Of a stretch of 39,968 nt of DNA, positions 21,719-30,458 are shown piece by piece. The DNA comes from an uncultured Fidelibacterota bacterium (GTDB taxonomy: Bacteria > Fidelibacterota > Marinisomatia > Marinisomatales > TCS55). Below the pieces are notes generated by a model. It ran no database searches and had not been told where the DNA came from. It was given only the letters and a program-made list of their open reading frames with translations. The stretch spans positions 1 through 39,968 of the forward strand of contig CACMQQ010000011.1 in the NCBI GenBank assembly GCA_902615915.1, in the 5' to 3' direction. Made by a program: the position numbers and the translations under genes. The stretch's first letter is position 1. Each line of letters starts with the position of its first letter.

Positions 21719-22813
21719 ATGACTTTAGTGCCTCCATATATCAAAAATTTAAAAAACTATGTTCCTGGAAAGTCAATTGATAGTGTTAAAAATGAACTTG
21801 GTTTAAAAAACATCTATAAACTAGCATCTAACGAAAACCCAAATGGTCCTTCAAAAAAAGCTTTAAACGCAATAAGGAATTCTCTTGAATCCATTCATAG
21901 ATACCCTGATCCATCAGGGTTTGAGTTAAGAAATAAACTAGCACAAAAATTTAATCTAAATATTGATAATATTGTCTTAGGCTCTGGAAGTGAAGGGATA
22001 ATGTCTACAATTATGAGAACATTTTTAAATAAAGGGGATGAAATTATTACAGCCAAAAATTCTTTTATCGGTTTCAAAGTGCTCGCTAATGCGTCCGGTA
22101 AAAAAATCCATTGGGTTCCGATGAAAAATCATAGATATGATTTAAAGCATATGCTAGAATTCGTTAACAAGAATACTAAGATTATATATATTGCAAACCC
22201 AGACAATCCAATGGGAACATTTGTCAATCAACTAGAATTTGAAAAATTCTATTCACAAATTCCAAAAAGAGTGCTGATTATTCTTGATGAAGCATATTTC
22301 GAATACTCTAAAGATTCAGAAAATTATCCTGATTCAATGAATTACCGATATGACAATATTATTACCTTAAGAACATTTTCAAAAATTTATGGACTTGCAG
22401 GATTAAGGGTTGGCTACGGCTTCGCCCATTCGAACCTTATCGGTAATATTATGAAGGTTAAAGAGCCATTTACACCTTCACTTTTAGGTATCAATGCTGC
22501 CATTGCAGCTTTAGATGATGATGCCTTTTTAAAAGAATCGGTAAAGAAAAATAAAATCGAACTAAAAACGCTTAAAGATAAACTAGACAAAATGGAAATT
22601 AAAAATATTCCATCAGCAACAAATTTTATTACTTCTATTTGGCCTACCACAAAAATAGCTAAAAGAATAAATGACTTACTTTTAAAAAAGGGTATTATTG
22701 TACGACATTTAGCCCCATTTGGATGGCCAAAATATGTTAGATTTTCTATAGGTAACAATCGCGAGAATAAAGCTTTAATTGACAATTTAGAGAGTGTAAT
22801 TAAAGAAGTTTAA
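21719..22813 (+). CDS. HisC-like class-II aminotransferase, likely aromatic (tyrosine) aminotransferase
   Basis: A 364-residue PLP enzyme of the histidinol-phosphate aminotransferase type: LVPPYIKNL start, NENPNGPS, the DEAYFEY block and catalytic Lys222 in RTFSKIYGLAGLRVGYG. It heads the HPPD-FAH-HGD operon (4 nt before HPPD) and no other his genes are near. The natural reading is tyrosine to 4-hydroxyphenylpyruvate, though histidine biosynthesis is not excluded. I use ATG at 21719; TTG at 21713 is an alternative, and neither has a Shine-Dalgarno. Confidence 0.85.
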   Translation: MTLVPPYIKNLKNYVPGKSIDSVKNELGLKNIYKLASNENPNGPSKKALNAIRNSLESIHRYPDPSGFELRNKLAQKFNLNIDNIVLGSGSEGIMSTIMRTFLNKGDEIITAKNSFIGFKVLANASGKKIHWVPMKNHRYDLKHMLEFVNKNTKIIYIANPDNPMGTFVNQLEFEKFYSQIPKRVLIILDEAYFEYSKDSENYPDSMNYRYDNIITLRTFSKIYGLAGLRVGYGFAHSNLIGNIMKVKEPFTPSLLGINAAIAALDDDAFLKESVKKNKIELKTLKDKLDKMEIKNIPSATNFITSIWPTTKIAKRINDLLLKKGIIVRHLAPFGWPKYVRFSIGNNRENKALIDNLESVIKEV

Positions 22814-22817
22814 TTAA

Positions 22818-23906
22818 ATGAAAAATTATAATATTGAAAAATTTGACCATTGCGAACTTTATGTCAGCAATGCAAAGCAAGCAAGCCATTTCTATCAGAA
22901 TGCTCTTGGATTTCAACCTATAGCTTATAAGGGCTTAGAAACAGGCTCTCGCGACAAAGTGAGCTATGTAATGAAGCAAAATCAAGTCAGATTTGTTTTG
23001 AGTTCTCCCTTGCGGTCTGGCACTGATATTGGTAAGCATATAGACAAACACGGTGATGGCGTGAAAGACATATCATTTACCGTTGATAATGCTGAGAATG
23101 CTTGGAAAGAAACAACCTCAAAAGGTGCAATAAGCGTCAAAGAGCCACATGTTATAGAAGATGAAAAGGGAGAGGCGGTGCTTTCAACAATTAAAACTTA
23201 TGGGGATACAACCCATACTTTTGTTGAGCGAACAAATTACAAAGGTCCCTTTCTACCAGGGTACGAAGTTGCAAGGTTCAATAAAATTGCTGATCCAACA
23301 GGTATTGTACACATAGACCATGTTGTCGGTAACCAACCTGAAGGTGAAATGAATAGCGTTTGCAATTTTTATGAAAAGGTCTTTGGGTGGCACCGATTTT
23401 GGTCAGTAGATGACAAAGACGTGTCAACAAAATACAGCGCATTAAAATCAATAGTTATGGCAAATGATAATGAAAAAATAAAAATGCCTATTAATGAACC
23501 AGCCAAAGGTTTAAAAAAGTCTCAAATTCAAGAATTTATTGAATTTTATAACGGTCCTGGTATTCAACACATTGCTATGTCTACGAGAAACATAATAGAA
23601 ACAGTAAAAAAACTAAAAGCAAACGGAGTAGAATTTTTACCAACACCTAGATCTTATTATGATGATCTTAAAAAAAGAATAAAAGGCGTAGATGAAGATA
23701 TTAACTCATTATCTGAACTCGGGATTTTATTGGATTCGGACGATAATGGTTATATGCTGCAAATTTTTACTCGCCCCATTCAAGATAGACCAACCCTCTT
23801 TTATGAAATCATTCAGAGAAAAGGCTCACAAAGTTTTGGCAAAGGAAATTTCAAAGCATTGTTTGAGTCCATAGAAAGAGATCAGCTCAAAAGGGGTAAC
23901 TTGTAA
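22818..23906 (+). CDS. hppD: 4-hydroxyphenylpyruvate dioxygenase
   Basis: A 362-residue non-heme iron dioxygenase with two VOC modules. The expected facial triad is His168 (HIDHVVGN), His251 (GIQHIAMST) and Glu330 (PTLFYEIIQRKG). It converts 4-hydroxyphenylpyruvate to homogentisate with loss of CO2. The length is normal. It is second in the tyrosine degradation operon and 2 nt upstream of the FAH gene. Confidence 0.95.
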   Translation: MKNYNIEKFDHCELYVSNAKQASHFYQNALGFQPIAYKGLETGSRDKVSYVMKQNQVRFVLSSPLRSGTDIGKHIDKHGDGVKDISFTVDNAENAWKETTSKGAISVKEPHVIEDEKGEAVLSTIKTYGDTTHTFVERTNYKGPFLPGYEVARFNKIADPTGIVHIDHVVGNQPEGEMNSVCNFYEKVFGWHRFWSVDDKDVSTKYSALKSIVMANDNEKIKMPINEPAKGLKKSQIQEFIEFYNGPGIQHIAMSTRNIIETVKKLKANGVEFLPTPRSYYDDLKKRIKGVDEDINSLSELGILLDSDDNGYMLQIFTRPIQDRPTLFYEIIQRKGSQSFGKGNFKALFESIERDQLKRGNL

Positions 23907-23908
23907 AA

Positions 23909-24874
23909 ATGAAATTTTTAACATTTACATTAAATAATAGTAGCAAAGATAGATTTGGTTTTGTTTTTGAAGACAAGATAATTGATATTAATAAATGCGC
24001 TGAATGGATGAAGGATAACAAAAATAACTCCTCATTTAATCGTATTCCATCAACGTTAACTGATAGTCTAATAGATTGGGATGTTAATCTTTCCCTTCTA
24101 ATTGAAATGAATGAATTGATAAAAGACTCTGATATAGAAAAATTTTCATTTTCAGATTCAGAGATAATTTTTTTACCACCTGTACCCAACCCTCCGTCGT
24201 TTCGTGATTTTTATGCTTTTGAACAGCATGTAATGGCTGCAAGAAAATTAAGAGGTCTTGAAATGAACCCCGATTGGTACAAAATTCCTATTTTCTATTT
24301 TTCAAATCCAAACTGTTGCTATGGACACAAACAAGAGATCCCTTATCCCAAACAAACAGATGAACTTGATTTTGAATTAGAATTTGCAATCATTGTTGGC
24401 AATGGTGGGATCAATATTGATTCAAGTGACGCTGAACAATACATTGCTGGATATACGATTTTAAATGATTGGTCTGCTCGAGATCTTCAACGCGAAGAAA
24501 TGCCCATGAGTCTTGGTCCTGCAAAAGGAAAAGATTTTGCTTCGAGTTTTGGTCCATACATGGTCACTAAAGATGAACTATCTGATGCTTGGGACGATCA
24601 AGGAAACCTAAATCTTAGGATGACGTGTCATGTAAATGATAAATTAATTTCAGACGGTAATACCAATGATTTATACCACTCATTTGGAGACATGATAGAA
24701 AGAGCTAGCTTAAATACAAATCTATTACCAGGCGATTACATTGGATCTGGCACAGTTGGGACGGGTTGCATCCTTGAATTAAGGCCAGAAAATACGGATG
24801 GTTGGATTGAAAAGGGAGATAAGGTGACATTAACAGTTGAACGATTGGGAAGTTTAGAAAATAAAATTATATAA
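23909..24874 (+). CDS. Fumarylacetoacetate hydrolase family protein
   Basis: A 321-residue FAH-fold enzyme. FRDFYAFEQHV carries Asp100 of the catalytic core; ELDFELEFAIIVG provides the Glu metal ligands (156 and 158), NDWSARD the Asp187 ligand, and GPAKGKDFASSFGP the substrate lysine region. GSGTVGTGC is the C-terminal family motif. It cleaves fumarylacetoacetate to fumarate and acetoacetate; direct use of maleylacetoacetate is possible because no isomerase gene is here. It is 1 nt before HGD. Confidence 0.92.
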   Translation: MKFLTFTLNNSSKDRFGFVFEDKIIDINKCAEWMKDNKNNSSFNRIPSTLTDSLIDWDVNLSLLIEMNELIKDSDIEKFSFSDSEIIFLPPVPNPPSFRDFYAFEQHVMAARKLRGLEMNPDWYKIPIFYFSNPNCCYGHKQEIPYPKQTDELDFELEFAIIVGNGGINIDSSDAEQYIAGYTILNDWSARDLQREEMPMSLGPAKGKDFASSFGPYMVTKDELSDAWDDQGNLNLRMTCHVNDKLISDGNTNDLYHSFGDMIERASLNTNLLPGDYIGSGTVGTGCILELRPENTDGWIEKGDKVTLTVERLGSLENKII

Positions 24875-24875
24875 T

Positions 24876-26024
24876 ATGCCCTTTTATCAAAAACAAGGAC
24901 AACTTCCAAACAAAAGACACATTCAGTTTAGGGATAAAGATAACAATCTTTATTGGGAAGAGCTTGTTAGTAGAGAAGGGTTTAGCTACATATATTCAAA
25001 TCTTTATCATTTGAATCCTCCAACAAAAGTAGAAATGATAGGAAAACAAGAGCCTATTGAGATTGAAGAGCTAAATGATAATCATAGACACAGACATATC
25101 TTAACTAGAAAATTAAATTTAAAAGGAGACATTATCTCTTCTAGGTCACCATTATTTTTTAATGAGGATGTAATTATCTCAAAGGGTTTTGCGCAAGAAC
25201 AAATGGATTACCTTTATAGAAATGCGCGCTATGATGAATGTATTTTCATTCACAAAGGAAAAGGATCCATAATTTCATCTTTCGGTGAAATGGAGGTAAA
25301 AAAATATGACTATGTTGTTATTCCCAAAGGGGTTATTTGGAAAATGGTTCTTGATAGTGATATTGAGTTTTTAACAGTAGAAACAAAAAACCCTATAGAA
25401 ACCCCATCAAAGTACAGAAATAGGCTAGGTCAGCTTTTAGAACACTCTCCATATAGCGAAAGGGATATTATAACGCCTAATCTAAAAAATAAGAATCTTA
25501 ATGGACCAATAAATATAAAAGTTAGAATTGACAATGGTCTTCAAACCTACCAATACAAAGACCATCCCTTCGATGTCGTTGGTTGGGATGGATATTATTT
25601 TCCTTGGATCTTTAGCTTAAGAGATTTTATGCCAATAACGGGCATGATCCATCAACCACCACCTGTTCATCAAGTATTCCAAGCTAATGGAGTCGTTATT
25701 TGTAATTTTGTCCCAAGGCTTTTTGATTATCATCCTTTAGCCGTTCCAGCTCCCTATGCTCATAGTAATGTTGATTCTGATGAAATACTGTATTATGTAG
25801 ATGGAAATTTCATGAGTAGAAAAGGAGTAGAAACAGGTTCAATCACATTTCATCCATCTGGACCACCTCATGGACCTCAACCAGGGAAAATTGAACAATC
25901 ACTTGGTGCGAAAAAAACTGATGAGATAGCTGTAATGATTGATACTTTTAAGCCATTGAAATCAACAAAACATACTAAAGAAATTGATGACAAAAATTAT
26001 CCATATTCGTGGATAGAGAAATGA
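24876..26024 (+). CDS. hmgA: Homogentisate 1,2-dioxygenase
   Basis: A 382-residue cupin-fold iron dioxygenase of the bacterial HGD type. EELVSREGFSYIYSNLYH is the usual N-terminal block; HSNVDSDEILYYVDG (His296, Glu303) and FHPSGPPHGPQPG (His326/His332) hold the iron ligands. It opens the ring of homogentisate to maleylacetoacetate. Its last 16 nt overlap the flavin-reductase gene in another frame. Confidence 0.92.
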   Translation: MPFYQKQGQLPNKRHIQFRDKDNNLYWEELVSREGFSYIYSNLYHLNPPTKVEMIGKQEPIEIEELNDNHRHRHILTRKLNLKGDIISSRSPLFFNEDVIISKGFAQEQMDYLYRNARYDECIFIHKGKGSIISSFGEMEVKKYDYVVIPKGVIWKMVLDSDIEFLTVETKNPIETPSKYRNRLGQLLEHSPYSERDIITPNLKNKNLNGPINIKVRIDNGLQTYQYKDHPFDVVGWDGYYFPWIFSLRDFMPITGMIHQPPPVHQVFQANGVVICNFVPRLFDYHPLAVPAPYAHSNVDSDEILYYVDGNFMSRKGVETGSITFHPSGPPHGPQPGKIEQSLGAKKTDEIAVMIDTFKPLKSTKHTKEIDDKNYPYSWIEK

Positions 26025-26644
26025 TAATAGACCCAGCAAATCAATCCTTTTCCGAAAATCACAAATTAATGATCGGATCTATTGTACCAAGGCCCATTGC
26101 GCTTGTATCTACAATATCTAAAGGAAACATTAACAATGTTGCTCCTTTTTCTTATTTCAATGGGGTATGCTCTAATCCTCCAACAATTATGTTTGCTCCA
26201 GCAAGGAGAGGTTACGATGGAAAAACAAAAGACACTCTTAATAACATTAGAGAAACGAATGAGTTTGCAATAAATATTGTTTCGGAAGAAATTGTTGAAC
26301 CTATGGTAGCATGCTCAACAGATTATTCGGACGAAGTTGATGAATTTAAAATATCAGATTTTACGCCTATTCAATGCGATAAAATTTTAGCTCCAAGGGT
26401 TGAAGAATCAAAAGTAGTGTTTGAGTGTAAATTGAATACCATCATTGAAATTGGCCCCTCCAAACCTGGTGGTGGTTTTGTAGTAATTGGAGAAATAGTT
26501 TTATTCCACATAAATGATGATGTGTTTAAGGACGGAAAGATTGATCTATCTTCACTTAATCCAGTTGGAAGACTATCGGGGAATAATTATTCAAGGGTTT
26601 TTGATTCATTTGAAGTAAAACGCCAAATTAAGCCAACGAAATAG
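26009..26644 (+). CDS. Flavin reductase-like FMN-binding protein
   Basis: A 211-residue protein of the flavin reductase-like (DIM6/NTAB) family: GSIVPRPIALVSTIS with NVAPFSYFNGVCSNPPTIMF is the FMN-binding signature. Such genes often accompany HGD in aromatic-degradation clusters, but their role there is not known. They could supply reduced flavin or act as a small oxidoreductase. It overlaps HGD by 16 nt. Confidence 0.85.
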   Translation: MDREMIIDPANQSFSENHKLMIGSIVPRPIALVSTISKGNINNVAPFSYFNGVCSNPPTIMFAPARRGYDGKTKDTLNNIRETNEFAINIVSEEIVEPMVACSTDYSDEVDEFKISDFTPIQCDKILAPRVEESKVVFECKLNTIIEIGPSKPGGGFVVIGEIVLFHINDDVFKDGKIDLSSLNPVGRLSGNNYSRVFDSFEVKRQIKPTK

Positions 26645-26647
26645 AAG

Positions 26648-27571
26648 ATGCCTCTTGATTTAAAATCAAGGATATACAAGGCTCAAACCGTAGGCAATGT
26701 AGAACCTATTGAGCATATGATTCCTTATCCAAACCTTCGATCATTGATTGATGGTCAAAATATTAAGTATGGAGAAAGAGTTGTCTACAAAGATCATAAT
26801 TTAACTTCAAATATAATCTATGATAAAGCTCAACAAATTGCAAACTGGCTTCAATCAAAAGGGATTCAACCAAAAGATAGGGTGCTTGTAAAGCCAATGG
26901 CTTTCCCTTTAAATGTAATCATTCCTTTTGGAATATGGACACTTGGCGCTTCTGTATTAATTGACAATGATAATGATACTGAAAAGGCTTTTAAAAAAAC
27001 AAATTCTAAAATCGTTCTTGAAAATGATAAAATCATCAATGAAAGTGAAGAATTTCCAACACATTACGAACCTAGATATAAGCCTTTGTTGGAAGATGAA
27101 GCTGCAGTTTTAATTAAGAACGACATAGGTTATCAGTATAGCAATTACAACCTTTTAGTTAATACAAATGGCATTCTTCAAGAAATTGATCTGTTTTCTG
27201 ATCAATCCTACTGTGTGAATTTGAAAGCTAATTCAATGCCATGGTTAATACTGCAGGTCATTCTACCATTATATAGTGGCTCCACAATAGACAGTCAAAA
27301 TCCAACCATAACCATTGGAAACAAGAATAGTGATTTTTTGATTAAAGAAAAATGGAATACTATAGAGGAGACAAATCCTCCTACCATCTACACATGCAAT
27401 GAAAACACAGCTTTTTTAGCAATAAACAAGAAACCTATACATTTGACTGAAATTAGCGAAAACCAAAGACCTTTATTTATCAAAGGCCACTCTGTGATGA
27501 TGGGATATCTTGATCAAGAGCAAAGTAATAGAGCATATAAAAATAATGCTTTATATATTGCTAAAATCTAA
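26648..27571 (+). CDS. Degenerate ANL-superfamily (acyl-CoA synthetase-like) protein without C-terminal domain
   Basis: A 307-residue protein resembling the N-terminal domain of AMP-forming CoA ligases: NLRSLIDGQNIKYGERVVYK, IANWLQSKGIQPKDRVLVK, and FIKGHSVMMGYLDQEQSN near the end. The ATP-binding P-loop (SGSTGxPKG) is absent: after AAVLIKND the chain passes directly to NYNLLVNTNG. The usual TGD motif and the mobile C-terminal domain are also missing (about 307 residues against about 500). It is not a frameshift product, since the frame is clean and closes with TAA. Probably an inactive or repurposed paralogue in the tyrosine operon. Confidence 0.7.
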   Translation: MPLDLKSRIYKAQTVGNVEPIEHMIPYPNLRSLIDGQNIKYGERVVYKDHNLTSNIIYDKAQQIANWLQSKGIQPKDRVLVKPMAFPLNVIIPFGIWTLGASVLIDNDNDTEKAFKKTNSKIVLENDKIINESEEFPTHYEPRYKPLLEDEAAVLIKNDIGYQYSNYNLLVNTNGILQEIDLFSDQSYCVNLKANSMPWLILQVILPLYSGSTIDSQNPTITIGNKNSDFLIKEKWNTIEETNPPTIYTCNENTAFLAINKKPIHLTEISENQRPLFIKGHSVMMGYLDQEQSNRAYKNNALYIAKI

Positions 27572-28308
27572 GGAATGTTCTCCTCTAAATATTTTAACAT
27601 CTTTTTTTGCACACTTAGCCAACCCAATCTGGTTTCAATATTAATATAGCGAGTTTTTTTACCGAGCGCTGCCCACGACAAAGAACCATCATCTGTTGAT
27701 GGGGTACTTTTTTGCAAAACAGCATTAAATGGAGATTTAGCTAAAATATTATAATCATTTTCATTAGTACATAAGAAAAAATCTCGAGGATTTTGATTCT
27801 TTTTGATAGAGATCTCATCGCTGTTGTTAATTTCTGATCTAATATTATATCCTTTATAGTTGTTGTGAAGTGATATAACTATTGATTCTTGATCAGAAAA
27901 AAGCTCTTTGAAAAGAATAGTTCTTGCTGAAGAGATACTATCTAAAACTGTTTTTTTCTTATTCCTGGACCAATATGGATTGTATTTATTTAGATTTTTT
28001 TTTGCACCTGCCTTTGAAAAGATTCTATTTGGATCGATAATACCATTTTTGATATTTATTTCCCTAGAATCATTTTCAATTAGATATGCCGTACCCGGAT
28101 ATCTTTTTATATGATACTCTAAAGCCATTTTGGCTGTTTTTTCATCACCATGTAACCATATAAATTTTCTATTAGAATTGCCATTCTTAATGACCTTAAA
28201 CTTTGCGATGGACACATCTAATTCAAGGTGAGGTGGGTTATTCATTTTCACAAATGTCATTTGTAAGATCGCGAGTATAATTGATAATTTATATAATGAT
28301 CGTTTCAT
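27568..28308 (-). CDS. Secreted conserved protein of unknown function (DPNRIF/LHNN motifs)
   Basis: A 246-residue protein with an N-terminal signal (MKRSLYKLSIILAILQMTF). WLHGDEKTAKMALEYHIKR, DPNRIFSKAG and ISLHNNYKGYNI resemble a conserved family in Bacteroidetes/Acidobacteria that may be related to zinc carboxypeptidases or amidases (His, Asp, Asn-His spacing). Function is not established. The stop overlaps the stop of the convergent ANL-like gene by 2-4 nt and no terminator separates them. Confidence 0.6.
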   Translation of the reverse strand: MKRSLYKLSIILAILQMTFVKMNNPPHLELDVSIAKFKVIKNGNSNRKFIWLHGDEKTAKMALEYHIKRYPGTAYLIENDSREINIKNGIIDPNRIFSKAGAKKNLNKYNPYWSRNKKKTVLDSISSARTILFKELFSDQESIVISLHNNYKGYNIRSEINNSDEISIKKNQNPRDFFLCTNENDYNILAKSPFNAVLQKSTPSTDDGSLSWAALGKKTRYINIETRLGWLSVQKKMLKYLEENIP

Positions 28309-28330
28309 ACTATTTGACTAAGAGAAATAA

Positions 28331-28368
28331 TTGCATTTTGTATTGTTTTTAAATTATAAAATTATAAT
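28331..28368 (+). promoter_or_regulatory. Candidate promoter for the lipoprotein pair
   Basis: TTGCAT (28331-28336) with TATAAA 18 nt later (28355-28360), and a perfect TATAAT at 28363-28368. The region is AT-rich, so chance matches are likely. Confidence 0.3.
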
Positions 28369-28440
28369 CAATTTATTTTATGTTTAATTTTCGAGGAACT
28401 ATACAAACAAATAAAGGTTTAAAAAATAAAAGGTTTTTAA

Positions 28441-28836
28441 ATGTTTAAAAAATTAATTTTTTCAATATCTGTTATAACCTTAATTAGCTGCTCAAATCCT
28501 CCTACGCAAAACAATACAAAGCTAACCTTTGGCACTGTTCAGCAAGTTGTAAAAAAAGGTGCAAATCAAACTGAGATCATGCAATCTTTAGGTGCCCCTA
28601 ATATTGTATCAAAAGACAAAGATGGGCTTGAGACCTGGACCTATGATAGGATTTCTCGAGAATCTGAGTCTAGGAGTAGAAGCTTAGGCCTATTTGGAAG
28701 CATAGGGGCTTTTCTTCTAGGTGGTTCTGGCTCAAGGAGCTCCTCTAGCGTTGCTTCAAAATCACTGACAGTGATAATTACTTTTGATAACGATAAAAGC
28801 GTACTAGACTTTTCCTATCAAAGTCTAGAATTTTAA
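28441..28836 (+). CDS. Small lipoprotein with BamE/SmpA-like N-terminal part
   Basis: A 131-residue lipoprotein with lipobox LISC (Cys17). The segment VVKKGANQTEIMQSLGAPNIV, followed by ETWTYDRIS, matches the short helix-helix-strand pattern of SmpA/OmlA (BamE-like) domains. A Gly/Ser-rich insertion (GLFGSIGAFLLGGSGSR) interrupts the strand region, after which VIITFDNDKSV closes the fold. Located in the outer or inner membrane leaflet; role unknown. AAGG precedes the ATG. A second lipoprotein follows after 14 nt. Confidence 0.65.
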   Translation: MFKKLIFSISVITLISCSNPPTQNNTKLTFGTVQQVVKKGANQTEIMQSLGAPNIVSKDKDGLETWTYDRISRESESRSRSLGLFGSIGAFLLGGSGSRSSSSVASKSLTVIITFDNDKSVLDFSYQSLEF

Positions 28837-28850
28837 AAATTAAAATCTCT

Positions 28851-29525
28851 ATGCCTTCGTATTTCATAAAAACGAAATGGGTACATAATCTTGTAACGAT
28901 TTACTTGATTACTTTTATCTCAAGTTGTACGACCCCGCCGCGATCAGTTAAACCGCCAACATCTGTTGCTAGAGCAATGGAGACGCGAAGCTTTGAGGGA
29001 GATCTTGTAACTATTTTAAAAGCTTCTATTAACTCGCTTCAAGATATGGATTACACCATTGACGTTTTGAATTCAGATATAGGCTTAATATCTGCCAGCA
29101 GGACCTCAGAACGAAGAAAAGCAAATTTAGCAAACGAAAATAATAATTCTGAACAAATGTCTGCAGGCGAACAAGCTTGTCTAGTCGCTGGTGGTTTTGT
29201 TGCGATCGTTGTTCTTATATCATTTCTTGATTCTATTTTTGATGGAGGCAGTTCAAATGATGGTGATAGCAGTATTTGGTCTGGACCGACGACAATTAAT
29301 AATCGCGATGATGAACCAGATGGTCCCATTATTTACAGATACAAGATAATGATCAATCTAACAGAGCTCGATAATAATCAAACTAGAGTTCGTGTTAGTG
29401 CGAGTGGAGAATCTGAACAAGATGGAAAGATTTTAGCAACAGGTGGAATTCACGAAATTGAATTCTTTTCAAAATTCTTCGCAGGTATGAACCAAGGTCT
29501 GTTTCTTGATAAAAATACGAACTAA
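28851..29525 (+). CDS. Lipoprotein of unknown function
   Basis: A 224-residue lipoprotein with lipobox ISSC (Cys26), then TTPPRSVKPPTS. The first domain (ILKASINSLQDMDYTIDVLN with GLISASR) and the C-terminal strand region (YKIMINLTELDNNQTRVRVSA) flank a central hydrophobic segment (ACLVAGGFVAIVVLISFLD) and a Ser/Gly/Asp-rich linker. This layout resembles lipoproteins that test long-term accumulation of envelope components, but no name is justified. Likely an operon with the preceding lipoprotein. Confidence 0.6.
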   Translation: MPSYFIKTKWVHNLVTIYLITFISSCTTPPRSVKPPTSVARAMETRSFEGDLVTILKASINSLQDMDYTIDVLNSDIGLISASRTSERRKANLANENNNSEQMSAGEQACLVAGGFVAIVVLISFLDSIFDGGSSNDGDSSIWSGPTTINNRDDEPDGPIIYRYKIMINLTELDNNQTRVRVSASGESEQDGKILATGGIHEIEFFSKFFAGMNQGLFLDKNTN

Positions 29526-29526
29526 T

Positions 29527-29982
29527 TTATCCAATATCAGATAAAATGTCCTTAGCGTGGCTCTTTGTCTTCACCTTATCGTAGACTTTTTCAACTATAC
29601 CCTCTTCATTTATTAAAAAGGAACATCTAATTATTCCCTCGTATTCTCTGCCATACATTTTTTTTACACCCCATGCACCGTAGGCTTTTAAGGTCTCTTT
29701 TGTTTCATCTGCAAGTATTGGATAGCTAAAATTTTGTTTATCACAAAAATTCTTTTGCTTTTGAACAGAGTCAGCACTCATACCAATTATTGATATATCC
29801 TTATTATTAAAATGCTCGAGTTCATCACGGAACCCTTGTCCTTCAGTTGTTCATCCAGGAGTGCTAGCTTTGGGAAAAAACCATAACACAACTTTTTTAC
29901 CTAAAAAATCAGACAAACAGGTGTCTTCGCCATTCTGATTTGGTAAATTGAAGTTAGGAGCTTTTTGTCCTTCTTTTATCAT
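29527..29982 (-). CDS. Selenocysteine-containing peroxiredoxin (Bcp/PrxQ type)
   Basis: A 151-residue thiol (here selenol) peroxidase that reduces hydroperoxides. The frame opens at ATG 29982 (IKEGQKAPNFNLPNQNG) and reads VVLWFFPKASTPG, UGA, TTEGQGFRDELEHF and on to the end. The UGA at 29853-29851 (codon 44) stands exactly where Bcp/PrxQ proteins have the peroxidatic Cys (TPGCTTE). The cysteine usually found 5 residues later is replaced (EGQG), so any resolving thiol must be elsewhere; Cys22 and two later Cys remain. A short stem-loop follows the UGA. The start overlaps the Nudix stop as ATGA. If UGA were a stop, only a 43-aa stub would be made. Confidence 0.85.
29829..29853 (-). promoter_or_regulatory. 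UGA selenocysteine codon and candidate bacterial SECIS hairpin
   Basis: UGA at 29853-29851 is followed after 9 nt by GGAC-AAGG-GTTCC (29841-29829). This short stem has a one-base bulge and a GG-containing loop, in the range where SelB-binding hairpins lie. The stem is short and was judged by eye, so the structure is tentative; the recoded codon itself is well supported by the protein alignment. Confidence 0.5.
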
Positions 29983-30458
29983 TTGTTATCCTTAGTTAGT
30001 TGAATTTCAGACCATCTTAATCGCTCATCATCTGTTAAAGTTATCATATCATTTACAATACTTAAACCTTTTTTTTGTCCGTTCCATGGCAATCTTTCAT
30101 ATGCATCCCTAAAGCTCAACCATTCGTAATCTATATGTTCTTCAGAAAGAATAACTTTTCTATCTTTCACTTCAATTCCAAAAACAGGAACTAAATTCAC
30201 GCGATCATGATGGCTTTCATAAAAAGTACTTATGTGGTCTACAACAAACATTCTGAATGGCTTCAAACTGGTCTCCTCTTTCAATTCTCTAATAGCAGCC
30301 TGCCATGCTGTTTCATCTTTTTCAATTTTCCCAGCTACACCTTGCCATAAATGTTCATATATCCTATTTTTATTTCTTTTAAGTAAAAGATAATGAATAT
30401 CTTTTCCTTTTTGGCTAAAAATATAACAATCAACAACTCGTACTTTTATTTTAGGCAT
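29979..30458 (-). CDS. Nudix hydrolase
   Basis: A 159-residue Nudix protein. The box runs from Gly43 to Leu65 (GKIEKDETAWQAAIRELKEE, then TSL), with Ser64 in place of the usual Gly. The metal-binding Glu58, Glu61 and Glu62 are all present. The N-terminal YLLLKRN and C-terminal EHIDYEWLSFRDA resemble dihydroneopterin triphosphate pyrophosphatase (NudB)-like enzymes, but specificity is not certain. No gap from the deacetylase gene and ATGA overlap with the selenoperoxiredoxin. Confidence 0.88.
   Translation of the reverse strand: MPKIKVRVVDCYIFSQKGKDIHYLLLKRNKNRIYEHLWQGVAGKIEKDETAWQAAIRELKEETSLKPFRMFVVDHISTFYESHHDRVNLVPVFGIEVKDRKVILSEEHIDYEWLSFRDAYERLPWNGQKKGLSIVNDMITLTDDERLRWSEIQLTKDNK

Noticed and set aside
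29782-29982. Peroxiredoxin as a truncated gene starting inside (84 aa) or a pseudogene
   Set aside because: The upstream part is intact, well placed with an ATGA overlap to the Nudix gene, and its only interruption is UGA at the catalytic Cys.
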